Shown piece by piece: positions 1-9,366 of a stretch of 31,140 nucleotides of DNA; position 1 is the stretch's first letter; every line of letters begins with the position of its first letter. The notes beneath the pieces were generated by a model. That model saw only the letters and a list, made by a program, of their open reading frames with translations. It did not search any database and was not told the DNA's origin. The DNA comes from JAGOUU01 sp964609155. GTDB taxonomy: Bacteria > Pseudomonadota > Gammaproteobacteria > JAGOUU01. The DNA lies in contig CAZSRF010000030.1 of assembly GCA_964609155.1 (NCBI GenBank), forward strand, positions 1-31,140. The letters are read 5' to 3'. The translations under genes were made by a program, and so were the position numbers.

Positions 1-156
1 GCCACTTCCCCTAAAAGGGGAAGAAAACAAACTCACTATGGCTGAAGGGTTACGTGCGTGCCAGATTGTAAACACCCCTCCGCCTCACTTCGTTCGGCAC
101 CTCCCCTATACAGTGGAGGATAGGGGGTGGTGAACGCCACCCCTAGTTGACCCTAC
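1..156. repeat. Intergenic palindromic repeat region downstream of ftsW
   Basis: No gene is visible here. A perfect 7-bp hairpin (arms 5-11 and 17-23, CTTCCCC/GGGGAAG) opens the region. A second inverted repeat has arms at about 98-109 and 120-132 (CACC-TCCCCTAT against ATAGGGGGTGGTG). The GC-rich character contrasts with the AT-rich genes around it, which suggests an inserted repeat family. The hairpins are not followed by a T-run in the ftsW direction, so I do not call them intrinsic terminators. In the canonical dcw order murG would follow ftsW; it is not in the window. Confidence 0.5.
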
Positions 157-1290
157 CTAGTTGACCCTAGTTGAGCTTTGCTCATTTGCTTTGATTTCAA
201 TAATTGCGCGCAGGATTAACCCAATAAAAGCGCAGTTTACTAATAAACTGCACCTACCATAACTCAATAATGGCAAAGTTAACCCTTTAGTTGGCAGTAA
301 GCCCAAGTTTACACCAATACTAATAAAACTTTGTGACATAAAATAAAAAGCTGCACCATAACATAAAAAAGCTTGCCAAACTAAATCGCCTTTCTGAGCC
401 AAGACGCCATAGTAAAATATTCTAGCTATGATAACTAAGTACAATAAAATTATAAAAATAGCCCCTATCAAACCTAATTCTTCTGCAAGAATTGCAAAAA
501 TAAAATCCGTATGAGCTTCTGGTAAAAAAAATAATTTTTGAATGCTACCACCCAAACCCAGCCCAAACCAATCACCCCTTCCATAAGAAATTAAAGCTTG
601 GGTTAATTGATAACCCGATGTATACGCATAATCCCAAGGATGCAAGAATGTCGTCAACCTGGCTAACCTATATGGTGAAAAATACGCTAAAAAACTCAAA
701 GCGATAATCGCTACACCAAATAATAAAATTAGAGGACGTAACGACACTCCTGCAACAAAAACCATACCCATAAAAGTTAAGACAATTACTACGGTGGCTC
801 CAAAGTCAGGTTCTAGCAGCAACAAAACACCACAAATACATAGCCATAATGTTGGTACTAACAAAACATGTAAATCATATGTCATTTCTTGTTGATAGCT
901 ATCAATAAAATTCGCCATGTAGATCACTAACACTATTTTTAATATTTCAGATACCTGCAAATTTAAACCTGGCAACGATAACCAACGAGTAGCCCCGTTT
1001 ACTTCACTACCAACTAAAAGAACTAATAAAAGCAAAAAAATTGTAATATAAAGCAGTAAAGTACTTAAAAATTGCCAATGTGAAGTATCTACAAATAACA
1101 TAAAGGTTAACAGTAGCAAACCAACAGCTAGACAGGCTGTTTGGTTATAAAAAAAATAAAACGGAAGATTAAAGTTCTTTTCAGCCATTGGCATTGAGGC
1201 TGATGTTAAAATAAGAATTCCAATTATCAATAATAAGCTGAAACTAATTGTTAATACTGGATCTAAATTGATAATTCTTTTATTTCTCAT
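157..1290 (-). CDS. ftsW: Septal peptidoglycan glycosyltransferase FtsW (SEDS family)
   Basis: FtsW is the membrane glycosyltransferase that polymerises lipid II at the division septum together with FtsI. The 377-residue product has about ten hydrophobic segments and SEDS landmarks: the GATRWL motif after the third segment region, LEPDFGA, PEAHTDFIFA with the Asp of the large periplasmic loop, and LPTKGLTLPLLSYG near the C-terminus. Length is normal. It lies 45 bp after murD, as the last dcw gene visible here. An oddity is that the conserved YGGSS stretch reads YGRCS. The stop codon lies inside a short tandem repeat (TAGTTGACCC at 144, 158 and partly 168), so the last few residues may be recent. 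Identity is certain; intact activity is inferred. Confidence 0.95.
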   Translation of the reverse strand: MRNKRIINLDPVLTISFSLLLIIGILILTSASMPMAEKNFNLPFYFFYNQTACLAVGLLLLTFMLFVDTSHWQFLSTLLLYITIFLLLLVLLVGSEVNGATRWLSLPGLNLQVSEILKIVLVIYMANFIDSYQQEMTYDLHVLLVPTLWLCICGVLLLLEPDFGATVVIVLTFMGMVFVAGVSLRPLILLFGVAIIALSFLAYFSPYRLARLTTFLHPWDYAYTSGYQLTQALISYGRGDWFGLGLGGSIQKLFFLPEAHTDFIFAILAEELGLIGAIFIILLYLVIIARIFYYGVLAQKGDLVWQAFLCYGAAFYFMSQSFISIGVNLGLLPTKGLTLPLLSYGRCSLLVNCAFIGLILRAIIEIKANEQSSTRVN

Positions 1291-1335
1291 ATGACTAGTA
1301 TTTTGACTTTTCCAACTTTATGTTCAAATACCAAA

Positions 1336-2982
1336 TTAAACCTTTAATGCAATATTTTCCATAATTTTCTTACTAAAGAGCTCTCCACGATGAATATAAT
1401 TATTAAACATATCAAAGCTTGCACATGCTGGAGAAAATAAAATGGCATCAAATGCATGAGTGCGAGATAAGATTAGCTTTATCATCTTATCTAATGCAAC
1501 TACCCCATTCTCTTCAGTGATTTCTATTACTTCTATATCTGATTGCTTCAGATTGACTACTTTTAATAACTTAGATCTCGTAGATTGCTCTTTACCATAG
1601 ATAATTATGCCAGCAATTCTATTATCTAGATTAGTTAAAAAATCTGTACAACTTTGCGGATCATCAATATCTTCTTTGACTACACCACCAAGTATCAACC
1701 AAATCTTACCTTGTATTTGTGCTTTTACACTTTTAATTGCTACGATAGTAGCATCTAGATTAGTAGCCTTTGAATCATTAAAAATTTTAATTTGGTTGTA
1801 TTCTGTAATTAATTCACATCTATGCGGAAGGCCGGTATACTTTTTAATATTTACTAAATGCTTTTTTATATACCCTGTGAGATTGCATAAAGAAAACGCA
1901 ACCCCTTCTCTTTGTTTTTTTTCTTGTTTTTGTTCTGATAGCCATTTTGCAACTAGCAAACCCAAAGTAGCCAAAAGATTACTAAGATTATGCTCAGTTT
2001 GCAGCACTATCGGTAAATCTAAGATTGATACAATATCAGCTTTATCTATGCATATATAATCAGCATTATTTTTCGACTCTACATGAATCACATGTGAGAT
2101 ATCTAAACCTGTTTGTTTATAAAGTTCAGAGTAAGGTAATACTGTGCTGTAAGCTATAATCTCAGCATCTGTCTTTAACTCATTGTGTTTAATATTATAT
2201 TTGCTTAGTAAATATTCTTGATCCAAATTTATAATATTATATTTGCTATTTTTATAGATCTTTAATTTATCCGCAATATAATTATCGTAATTGCCATGCC
2301 AGTCTAAATGATCAATCGATACATTCAAACAAACTGCAGCTAGGCAGGAAAATTTTTCAGTTAAAGCAAGTTGATAACTTGAAAGCTCTAACACATAATC
2401 AAAACATTCTGCATATTCTGTTTTACTAAGAAAATCTAAAACAGGAACTCCGTAATTACCACCCAAGGCAATTTTATTTTTTGAACCTTCTTGCAAAATA
2501 TAAGCCAGTAATTGACAAGCCGTACTTTTACCATTTGTACCTGTAATCGCAAAAATGTTAGCATTCTGATGGTATGCTGGCAGACAAGCGCTGAATAATT
2601 CAAGATCTGAAATTACCTGGCCTTTCTTAACAATATTTTTAATTTTTTCAGGCTTAATCCCTGGGCTGGTAACAACCAAATCAAAATTATTCAGCTCAGT
2701 AGTATTTTTTAAATCTTGCAAATCAGCGTAAATATTAATCTCTAGGTTGTCATCCAGATCTTTTGCATTTGTAAGGCCTAGTGAACTAATAATATCTTTT
2801 TTATCAAGTAATTTTTCATCGTAAATATTAATTATTAAGTTATATAAATTTGAGCTGCTAATGCTATTAGAATTATTAAAGTTTAGGCTAGAAACTAAAT
2901 AGAATTTTTTAACCAAAAACTCCAAAATAGAGCGTCCTGTGACGCCATAACCCAAGATAGCAACATGTTTCTGTTTTTTCAT
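1336..2982 (-). CDS. murD: UDP-N-acetylmuramoyl-L-alanine:D-glutamate ligase
   Basis: MurD adds D-glutamate to UDP-MurNAc-L-Ala in the cytoplasm with ATP. The N-terminal GYGVTGRS loop (residues 11-18) is the UDP-binding region, TGTNGKST (147-154) is the P-loop of Mur ligases, and LELSSYQL and NDSKATN match the central and C-terminal parts. At 548 residues it is about 110 longer than the E. coli enzyme. Much of the extra length is an Asn/Leu/Ser-rich insert at about 30-95 in the N-terminal domain and loops in the C-terminal domain, as expected in an AT-rich, fast-evolving genome. It starts 9 bp after the mraY stop, in the usual order mraY-murD-ftsW, so co-transcription is likely. Confidence 0.95.
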   Translation of the reverse strand: MKKQKHVAILGYGVTGRSILEFLVKKFYLVSSLNFNNSNSISSSNLYNLIINIYDEKLLDKKDIISSLGLTNAKDLDDNLEINIYADLQDLKNTTELNNFDLVVTSPGIKPEKIKNIVKKGQVISDLELFSACLPAYHQNANIFAITGTNGKSTACQLLAYILQEGSKNKIALGGNYGVPVLDFLSKTEYAECFDYVLELSSYQLALTEKFSCLAAVCLNVSIDHLDWHGNYDNYIADKLKIYKNSKYNIINLDQEYLLSKYNIKHNELKTDAEIIAYSTVLPYSELYKQTGLDISHVIHVESKNNADYICIDKADIVSILDLPIVLQTEHNLSNLLATLGLLVAKWLSEQKQEKKQREGVAFSLCNLTGYIKKHLVNIKKYTGLPHRCELITEYNQIKIFNDSKATNLDATIVAIKSVKAQIQGKIWLILGGVVKEDIDDPQSCTDFLTNLDNRIAGIIIYGKEQSTRSKLLKVVNLKQSDIEVIEITEENGVVALDKMIKLILSRTHAFDAILFSPACASFDMFNNYIHRGELFSKKIMENIALKV

Positions 2983-2991
2983 TGAGATATC

Positions 2992-4074
2992 TTATCTTAT
3001 TTTTAAAGAAGACAAGCCAATTAAAACTAAAACAAGAGTAATAATCCAAAAACGTACAATAACTTTGGGTTCTGCCCAACCCTTTAATTCAAAATGGTGA
3101 TGAATAGGTGCCATTTTGAAAATTCTTTTACCTCTCGTTTTAAATGAAAACACTTGCAAAATAACAGAAATCGTCTCAATAACAAAGACACCACCCATAA
3201 TAAATAATATGATCTCTTGCCTAACCATTACTGATAATGCACCTATAGCAGCTCCCAAACTTAAGGAGCCAACATCACCCATAAATACTTCTGCAGGATA
3301 AGAATTAAACCATAAGAATCCCAACCCCCCACCAGCTATGGCTGCACAAAATATTACTAATTCTCCTGAACCTGGAATATATGGAATAGCTAGATAATAC
3401 GCAAAATTGGCATTTCCTGCAGCATAAGCAAAGACCCCTAATGCTACAGACACCAAAATAATGGGCAAAATAGCAAGCCCATCTAAGCCATCGGTTAAAT
3501 TAACAGCATTACTACTTCCAACGATAACAAAATAAGTAAAGGGGATGAAAAACACACCTAATGGTATCGTATAATTTTTCAAAAAAGGAATAATTAATTC
3601 TCGAGCTTGCCTGCTATCATCATAGAAAAATAAAAATATTGCGGTCGCTAATGCAGCAGCAGACTGCAATAAATATTTCTGCTTTTTTAATAAACCAACT
3701 GAATCTTTGTAAACAAGTTTTCTATAATCATCGATAAAGCCAATTAAACCAAAAGCCAAAGTGACTAATAGCACTGTCCATACATAAATATTTTCAAGTC
3801 TACACCATAATAATGTAGTAACAGTTATGGATAATAAAACTAAAATACCACCCATCGTAGGGGTACCTGATTTGCTAAAATGTGATTTTGGTCCATCATC
3901 TCTAACATTTTGACCAATTTTCAACTTGGTTAACGTTCTGATAACATAAGGCCCAAAAGCTAAAGATATGAACAGCGATGTTAAGACTGCCAGAATGACC
4001 CTTAAAGTGAGATACTGAACCACATTAAATGCATGGTAATAATTTGATAATAAATCTGCTAACCATAATAGCAT
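2992..4074 (-). CDS. mraY: Phospho-N-acetylmuramoyl-pentapeptide-transferase
   Basis: MraY transfers phospho-MurNAc-pentapeptide to undecaprenyl phosphate, making lipid I at the inner membrane. The product is 360 residues, the standard family length, with about ten membrane segments. Visible landmarks are the DDGPKSHFSKSGTPTMGG cytoplasmic loop near residue 60, FIDDYRK with the catalytic aspartates, NLTDGLDGLA, the FMGDVGSL segment and the HHHFELKGW loop towards the C-terminus. It sits 43 bp after murF and just before murD, the canonical position. The initiation codon is an ATG giving the usual MLLWLADLL start. Nothing unusual is seen. Confidence 0.97.
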   Translation of the reverse strand: MLLWLADLLSNYYHAFNVVQYLTLRVILAVLTSLFISLAFGPYVIRTLTKLKIGQNVRDDGPKSHFSKSGTPTMGGILVLLSITVTTLLWCRLENIYVWTVLLVTLAFGLIGFIDDYRKLVYKDSVGLLKKQKYLLQSAAALATAIFLFFYDDSRQARELIIPFLKNYTIPLGVFFIPFTYFVIVGSSNAVNLTDGLDGLAILPIILVSVALGVFAYAAGNANFAYYLAIPYIPGSGELVIFCAAIAGGGLGFLWFNSYPAEVFMGDVGSLSLGAAIGALSVMVRQEIILFIMGGVFVIETISVILQVFSFKTRGKRIFKMAPIHHHFELKGWAEPKVIVRFWIITLVLVLIGLSSLKIR

Positions 4075-4117
4075 GGTAAAAAACCTCGTTGCTGGTATTG
4101 TTGTCTTACTAAGTTAG

Positions 4118-5611
4118 TTAATGGATAAGAATCGGATTATTGTAAAGCCCAATAACTTTATCTGTAACTTCCCACATCTTCATAAAGTTTGAGCCCTTAA
4201 CTAAAATAGTTGCATAACATCCTTCAGCACATTCTTCCTTCATCCATCTTACTAAAGTATCGCTCAAATCTTGCTTATCAGCAAATATATTCATAAATCG
4301 TTCTTGGTATTTAATAGACTTCGTACTACTTTGCCCAAGTTTTGCTTGATAAAATGCATCCAAAGTATATTTAGAAAAATCACCAAATGCAACTAATAAA
4401 TCAATATTTAAATCTTTTGCTAGCTCTCCTATTTTAGTATGCTCTAACTGAGCCTGCTCTCCTAGCTCTCCAAGATCACCTAAAATAAAAATTTTCTTTC
4501 CTTCACACCCAGCTAAGTATTTCAATGCTGCCGCTACGGAGGCAGGACTTGCATTATAACTATCATCAATAAGAGTTTTATAGTTATCCATTTTTATTGC
4601 CTGCATACGTTTATTAACGGATTTAGCTAAGGCTAGCCCAGTTACAATGTCAGTACGACTTACCCCTAATGATAAGGCCGCTGCTACTGCTGCCAAAGCA
4701 TTTAATACTTGATGCTTTCCTAACAAAGATAATTCAATATATTCAACAATTTTTTCGTTATCTACTGTAGTGTAATTTAATCTAAAACTAGTTTTATCTG
4801 CTGCGACAATGATTTCATCTGCCCAGACATCAGCATTAGGATCAAAGCCAAAAGTTTTATGTTTGATATTATTTAATTTTGGATTATCAGCAAATTTCTC
4901 TAACAACAGAGTTTTATAATCAAAATTATAATCATATATTGCTGTTCCTGTAGGCTTCAAATTATTAAATATATCCAGTTTCTCATAAGCTATCGCATCA
5001 ACATCCGCAAAATTTCCAATATGTGTTGCCGATACAGTAGTCAAAATTGCTACATCAGCTGTAAATAAATTCGTTAAATATGCTATTTCACCCGGATGAT
5101 TCGTACCTATTTCAAAAATACCTGCCCATTGGTTTTTATCAGCACTAAAAACAGCAAGAGGAACACCAATATTATTATTAAAGCTTGCTTGGGGACATAA
5201 TATTTCTCCTACCTGTCTCAAAATAGCAGCTAAAACAAACTTTGTTGTAGTTTTACCATTAGAGCCTGTAATGCAAACTTTAGGCTCAGTCCATTTATTA
5301 GCAATATACTTTGTAACTTCTCCCATCGATAAGATAGTGCTTTTTACTAAAATTTGCGGAATACTACAGCTTGGATTTAGTTTTTCAACTATCGCTATTG
5401 TAGCTCCATTTTGCAAAACTTCAGCAAGATAATCATGACCATCATAGGTTGCACCTACTATGGCGACAAATACATTGCCTACAGTAATCTGTCTAGAGTC
5501 AATTTTAATATCCGTAATTAATGTATTTGAGTCTACCCGAGTAAACTGAAAAGTATATATTAAAGTATCTTGTAAACTCAACAATAATTCTGCAATTGTA
5601 AGTTTTATCAA
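4118..5611 (-). CDS. murF: UDP-MurNAc-tripeptide:D-alanyl-D-alanine ligase
   Basis: MurF adds the D-Ala-D-Ala dipeptide, completing the cytoplasmic pentapeptide precursor. The P-loop is ITGSNGKTTT (114-123), followed by NNNIGVPLAV, the EIGTNHPGEI segment, and a C-terminal domain with DDSYNASPASVAA, the signature that separates MurF from MurE and MurD. It has 497 residues against about 452 in E. coli, mostly longer surface loops. It begins 47 bp after murE and is followed by mraY. The start is supported by the MIKLTIAELL opening typical of the family. Confidence 0.95.
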   Translation of the reverse strand: MIKLTIAELLLSLQDTLIYTFQFTRVDSNTLITDIKIDSRQITVGNVFVAIVGATYDGHDYLAEVLQNGATIAIVEKLNPSCSIPQILVKSTILSMGEVTKYIANKWTEPKVCITGSNGKTTTKFVLAAILRQVGEILCPQASFNNNIGVPLAVFSADKNQWAGIFEIGTNHPGEIAYLTNLFTADVAILTTVSATHIGNFADVDAIAYEKLDIFNNLKPTGTAIYDYNFDYKTLLLEKFADNPKLNNIKHKTFGFDPNADVWADEIIVAADKTSFRLNYTTVDNEKIVEYIELSLLGKHQVLNALAAVAAALSLGVSRTDIVTGLALAKSVNKRMQAIKMDNYKTLIDDSYNASPASVAAALKYLAGCEGKKIFILGDLGELGEQAQLEHTKIGELAKDLNIDLLVAFGDFSKYTLDAFYQAKLGQSSTKSIKYQERFMNIFADKQDLSDTLVRWMKEECAEGCYATILVKGSNFMKMWEVTDKVIGLYNNPILIH

Positions 5612-5658
5612 TGTATAACCCTATTTTTATTTAATTAAATAATCTACTATAATTTGAA

Positions 5659-7233
5659 TTAAGTACTAACACATAAATCTTTTACAACTAGTCTTTCATT
5701 GTACTTTCTTTTTTCAGCACCATAAATCTGATAATCCTCATGCCCCTTACCTGCAACTAATATTACATCATCTGCTCTGGCTACTTTAATCGCTTCTTGA
5801 ATAGCTTGTTTACGATTATTTAATACAGTATATAATTTATATAAGTACTCCGATTGAATTCCATGCTTTATATCAGCAATAATTTGATTTGGTTCCTCTG
5901 TGCGTGGATTGTCATCAGTAATAATAATTTTATCAGCGTATTTTGCCGCTATAGCACCCATTAAAGGTCGCTTTGTTTTATCACGATCCCCACCGCAGCC
6001 AAATATACACCATATATTTGCGTTTTTATGATTTGACTTGAGGGTAACCAAGGCTTTTTCTAAGGCATCTGGTGTATGAGCATAATCTACTATGATACTA
6101 ATTTTATTATCAACATGATAAAAACTTTCCATTCTGCCAGGAGCAGGATTTAATAACGGAACAAAGTTTACCACTTGTTCTAAATCATAATCATTCAAAT
6201 ACAGCGCAGACAACACAGCTAATAAATTAGAAATGTTAAAATCACCTATTAATTTAGTAGCTATAGTAAACTTTTTATTGATATTTTTTTTATGATCAAC
6301 TAATAATATTTCAGCTTGAGTGAACAAATCGATGCATTTATAACTCAGGCATTGTAAATGTGTTGTATTATATTTGCTTCTCTCAAAACCATAAGTCATT
6401 ATAGATTGACCAGAATTACTATTCATTACTTCCGTTAACAGCCTCACCCCGTATCTATCATCACTGTTTATAATAATATTTTCTACACCGGGGAAATAAA
6501 ATAACTTTTTTTTAGCTAAATAATACTCTTCTAGGTTTTGATGGTAATCTAAATGATCTTGTGTCAAGTTTGTAAAAATAGCCGTTTTAATATTTACTGC
6601 TGATAACCTACCTTGATCCAAAGCATGCGAAGAGGCTTCAAGACTGATTATTTTTACATCTTGGGTCCTATAACCAGCTAAAATCTCTTGTAGTAAAATA
6701 GGATCAGGGGTGGTGGTATCTAATTTATTAAGAAAATGGTTTGATAAGATATTACTTATTTTGTCAAAGCCCATGGTACCTACTAGGCCAACATCTTTTG
6801 TTTTACAGGTTGCTTGAAACACCATCTGTGCTAACAAATAGCTACATGTAGTTTTACCGTTAGTGCCTGTAAAAGCGTATATATTTTGATCAAGACTTGG
6901 TTGATTATAAAAGTTTGCAGCAATTTGACTAACGTATATATTTAAGTTTTCAATAGCAAAAGAATTGTTTTCATTTAAATTTTTATTAATATTTTTTTTA
7001 CTGTCATTTTTTTCATAAAAAATAAAACTCGCACCATTATTTAACGCATCATCAATATAGTTACGTCCATCAAGATTGGCACCCTTGTAAGCCAAAAATA
7101 ATTCTCCAGATTTAATCACTCTACTATCTAATTTTAAACCTAGAATTGGCATACTAGCATGTAATAACAAAGCTTCACGCTCTGAAGATAGTAAAGGTAT
7201 ATTATTAATTAAATCAACCACATTTTTTTGCAT
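5659..7233 (-). CDS. murE: UDP-MurNAc-L-Ala-D-Glu:meso-diaminopimelate ligase
   Basis: MurE adds the third residue of the stem peptide. The P-loop TGTNGKTT is at 122-129, the LEASSHAL segment at about 199-205, and DNPR at 441-444. The DNPR motif is the known marker of specificity for meso-diaminopimelate rather than lysine, in keeping with a Gram-negative cell wall. It has 524 residues against about 495 in E. coli; an Asn/Lys-rich stretch at 77-91 accounts for part of the excess. The gene starts 15 bp after ftsI ends and is followed by murF, so it is very likely within one operon. Confidence 0.96.
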   Translation of the reverse strand: MQKNVVDLINNIPLLSSEREALLLHASMPILGLKLDSRVIKSGELFLAYKGANLDGRNYIDDALNNGASFIFYEKNDSKKNINKNLNENNSFAIENLNIYVSQIAANFYNQPSLDQNIYAFTGTNGKTTCSYLLAQMVFQATCKTKDVGLVGTMGFDKISNILSNHFLNKLDTTTPDPILLQEILAGYRTQDVKIISLEASSHALDQGRLSAVNIKTAIFTNLTQDHLDYHQNLEEYYLAKKKLFYFPGVENIIINSDDRYGVRLLTEVMNSNSGQSIMTYGFERSKYNTTHLQCLSYKCIDLFTQAEILLVDHKKNINKKFTIATKLIGDFNISNLLAVLSALYLNDYDLEQVVNFVPLLNPAPGRMESFYHVDNKISIIVDYAHTPDALEKALVTLKSNHKNANIWCIFGCGGDRDKTKRPLMGAIAAKYADKIIITDDNPRTEEPNQIIADIKHGIQSEYLYKLYTVLNNRKQAIQEAIKVARADDVILVAGKGHEDYQIYGAEKRKYNERLVVKDLCVST

Positions 7234-7248
7234 AATACTGTATATAAT

Positions 7249-9000
7249 CTAATTAATATTCATTGGTTCCGTCGTCTTTGCCATATCTAAACTGCTAGAG
7301 GAACTATAGGGAACTCCATTTAATTTTAGAGCTTCTGACATAACTTTGCTAAAAATTGGGCCGGCTACTTGCCCACCATAATATTCATTATTTTTAGGGT
7401 CAATAACAAATACTAACATAGCAAATTTTGGATTAGGATAAGGTGCCATGCCGATAAACATAGAATTATGGCGATTTTCATCATACCCCCCATCACTCAC
7501 TCGTCGTGTGGTACCGGATTTTCCAGCAACCTGATAATTCGGTATAGCAGCTAATTTACCTGTTCCATCTGGTTGCACAACGTCATTAAGCATTTTTAAA
7601 ACCTTATCGGCAACGTGCTTACTTATTATTTGATTACTAAGATTATCAGTAATAACACTATTTTTATTATTATTTTTTAAAAAAGACATTGGGACCATCT
7701 TTCCGCTATTAGCAAAAACAGAATACGCTTGCATTAGTTGCATAGGCGTCGCTGAAATACCATAGCCAAATGACAACGTAGCTAATTTATGATGCTGACC
7801 TTTTTTTATTTGATTAATCCAACCTGCGACTTCCCCCGGTAAATTAATAGAAGTAGGAGATGCAAAACCAAACTTATATAATAAATTTATTAAATTCTCT
7901 GGTTCAAATTGCAAAGTTAACTTTGCGATGCCTATGTTGCTAGATTTTTTTATAATACCATTAAGGCTTAGAATGCCATTGTTTTTTATATCACGAATTA
8001 CTTTATTATCCACTTTATACCAACCCGGATCGGTGTCAACCAAAGTATCTTCAGAAATTACATTGGCACTTAAAACAGCTGCCATGCTAATTGGTTTTAA
8101 TAAAGAACCTGGTTCAAAAAGATCTGTCACTGCACGATTACGAACTTCTTTATAATTCACATCACCACGATCGTTAGGGTTAAATGCAGGTTGATTGGCT
8201 AAAGCCAAAATCTCACCTGACTGAACATCTAATAGTATTGCAACTCCAGCCTCTGCATTGTGCTCGCTTATTGCTTTTGCTAACGCACTGTAAGTTAAAT
8301 ATTGTAGACGCAAATCTATGCTTAGAGTAATATTTTCACCAGGCTTTGCGACACTAATTTGCTTTACGGTTTTTATCGTTCTGCCTAATCTATCTTGAAT
8401 GACTTGTGTATTACCAGAAACACCACGTAATTGTTTGTCAAACAAATACTCTAAACCCTCTTGACCATGTTCATCGATTGACGTAATACCCAATAATTGT
8501 GAGGTAACTTCCCCATTAGGGTAATAGCGACGGAACTCTTTTTTACTATAGATACCCGGTAAGTCTAATTTGGTAATTAATTCTGCTGTATCAGGTGCTA
8601 TATGGCGTTTTATGTAGACAAATTCTTTAGATTTATTTTCTTTTAATTTGCTACTAAAATGATTTTTAGGTAATTCCAAGATTTTTTCAAGCGCAGCGTA
8701 ATTATATTGCAATAAATTATTATCGCGTAAAATAATTTTGGGATTAGCCCAAATAGTCTCCACAGACGTGCTAACTGCTAGCGGCTCTCCATTACGGTCA
8801 AAAATTATTCCTCTGTATGCAGGTACTAAATTAGTGCGCATCGTCCTAGCTTCACCCTGTTTTTCAAGGAAATTCTTTTGTGCGATGAAAAGATATCCCA
8901 ACCTACCTATAAGACATATAACTATACCCACACAAGCAGTACATATCAAAGCTAATCTTAGCTTATATATTTTTTTATCCCGATAGCGCTGTCTAATCAT
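7249..9000 (-). CDS. ftsI: Septal transpeptidase, penicillin-binding protein 3
   Basis: FtsI is the class B PBP that cross-links septal peptidoglycan with FtsW. I chose the ATG at 9000 (583 residues). An upstream GTG at 9027 is in frame but would overlap ftsL by 35 bp, whereas the ATG has an AGGA about 9 bases before it and overlaps the ftsL stop by only 8 bp, consistent with translational coupling. In the 583-residue numbering there is one N-terminal membrane helix (about 14-38), a pedestal domain, and transpeptidase motifs SLLK (299-302), SSN (353-355) and KSGT (494-497). All catalytic motifs are present. Length matches the family. Confidence 0.96.
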   Translation of the reverse strand: MIRQRYRDKKIYKLRLALICTACVGIVICLIGRLGYLFIAQKNFLEKQGEARTMRTNLVPAYRGIIFDRNGEPLAVSTSVETIWANPKIILRDNNLLQYNYAALEKILELPKNHFSSKLKENKSKEFVYIKRHIAPDTAELITKLDLPGIYSKKEFRRYYPNGEVTSQLLGITSIDEHGQEGLEYLFDKQLRGVSGNTQVIQDRLGRTIKTVKQISVAKPGENITLSIDLRLQYLTYSALAKAISEHNAEAGVAILLDVQSGEILALANQPAFNPNDRGDVNYKEVRNRAVTDLFEPGSLLKPISMAAVLSANVISEDTLVDTDPGWYKVDNKVIRDIKNNGILSLNGIIKKSSNIGIAKLTLQFEPENLINLLYKFGFASPTSINLPGEVAGWINQIKKGQHHKLATLSFGYGISATPMQLMQAYSVFANSGKMVPMSFLKNNNKNSVITDNLSNQIISKHVADKVLKMLNDVVQPDGTGKLAAIPNYQVAGKSGTTRRVSDGGYDENRHNSMFIGMAPYPNPKFAMLVFVIDPKNNEYYGGQVAGPIFSKVMSEALKLNGVPYSSSSSLDMAKTTEPMNIN

Positions 9001-9331
9001 TGAGAGATATCCTGGAGTTGTAATCACCCACTTTAATAAGTTTAGTCTCGTTCCAGGTAGGAAAATGCATATTAAGATTTTGATTCGCTATCTTATCAAC
9101 ACGGTTATAATTAGTAAACGTACTTTGCTCAAGTAACAATTGAGTCCATTCTTGATATAAATTATTCTGTTCAGATACTAATTTTTGTAATTCTGCCATA
9201 CTCGTTCTGTTGATATGTCTGACGTATATAATAGATAAACTAACTAAGAAATTACTTATAAGCAAAAATATTGTAATAAAAATAAATTTATTATTACTAT
9301 GGGATTTTAAATCTGCCCTTTTACTATTCAT
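8993..9331 (-). CDS. ftsL: Cell division protein FtsL
   Basis: FtsL is a small bitopic protein that joins FtsB and FtsQ to activate FtsWI at the septum. The 112-residue product has a short basic cytoplasmic tail, one membrane helix at about 15-37, and a periplasmic heptad-rich region (roughly 45-75, including ELQKLVSEQNNLYQEW) ending in an RVDKIANQNLNMHFP segment like that of other gammaproteobacterial FtsL. Its identity follows from position between rsmH and ftsI and this architecture, because FtsL sequences are poorly conserved. The stop codon overlaps the ftsI start. Confidence 0.92.
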   Translation of the reverse strand: MNSKRADLKSHSNNKFIFITIFLLISNFLVSLSIIYVRHINRTSMAELQKLVSEQNNLYQEWTQLLLEQSTFTNYNRVDKIANQNLNMHFPTWNETKLIKVGDYNSRISLND

Positions 9332-9366
9332 CTAGCTATTATTCTTGCCCGGTTATTCTATACTAA

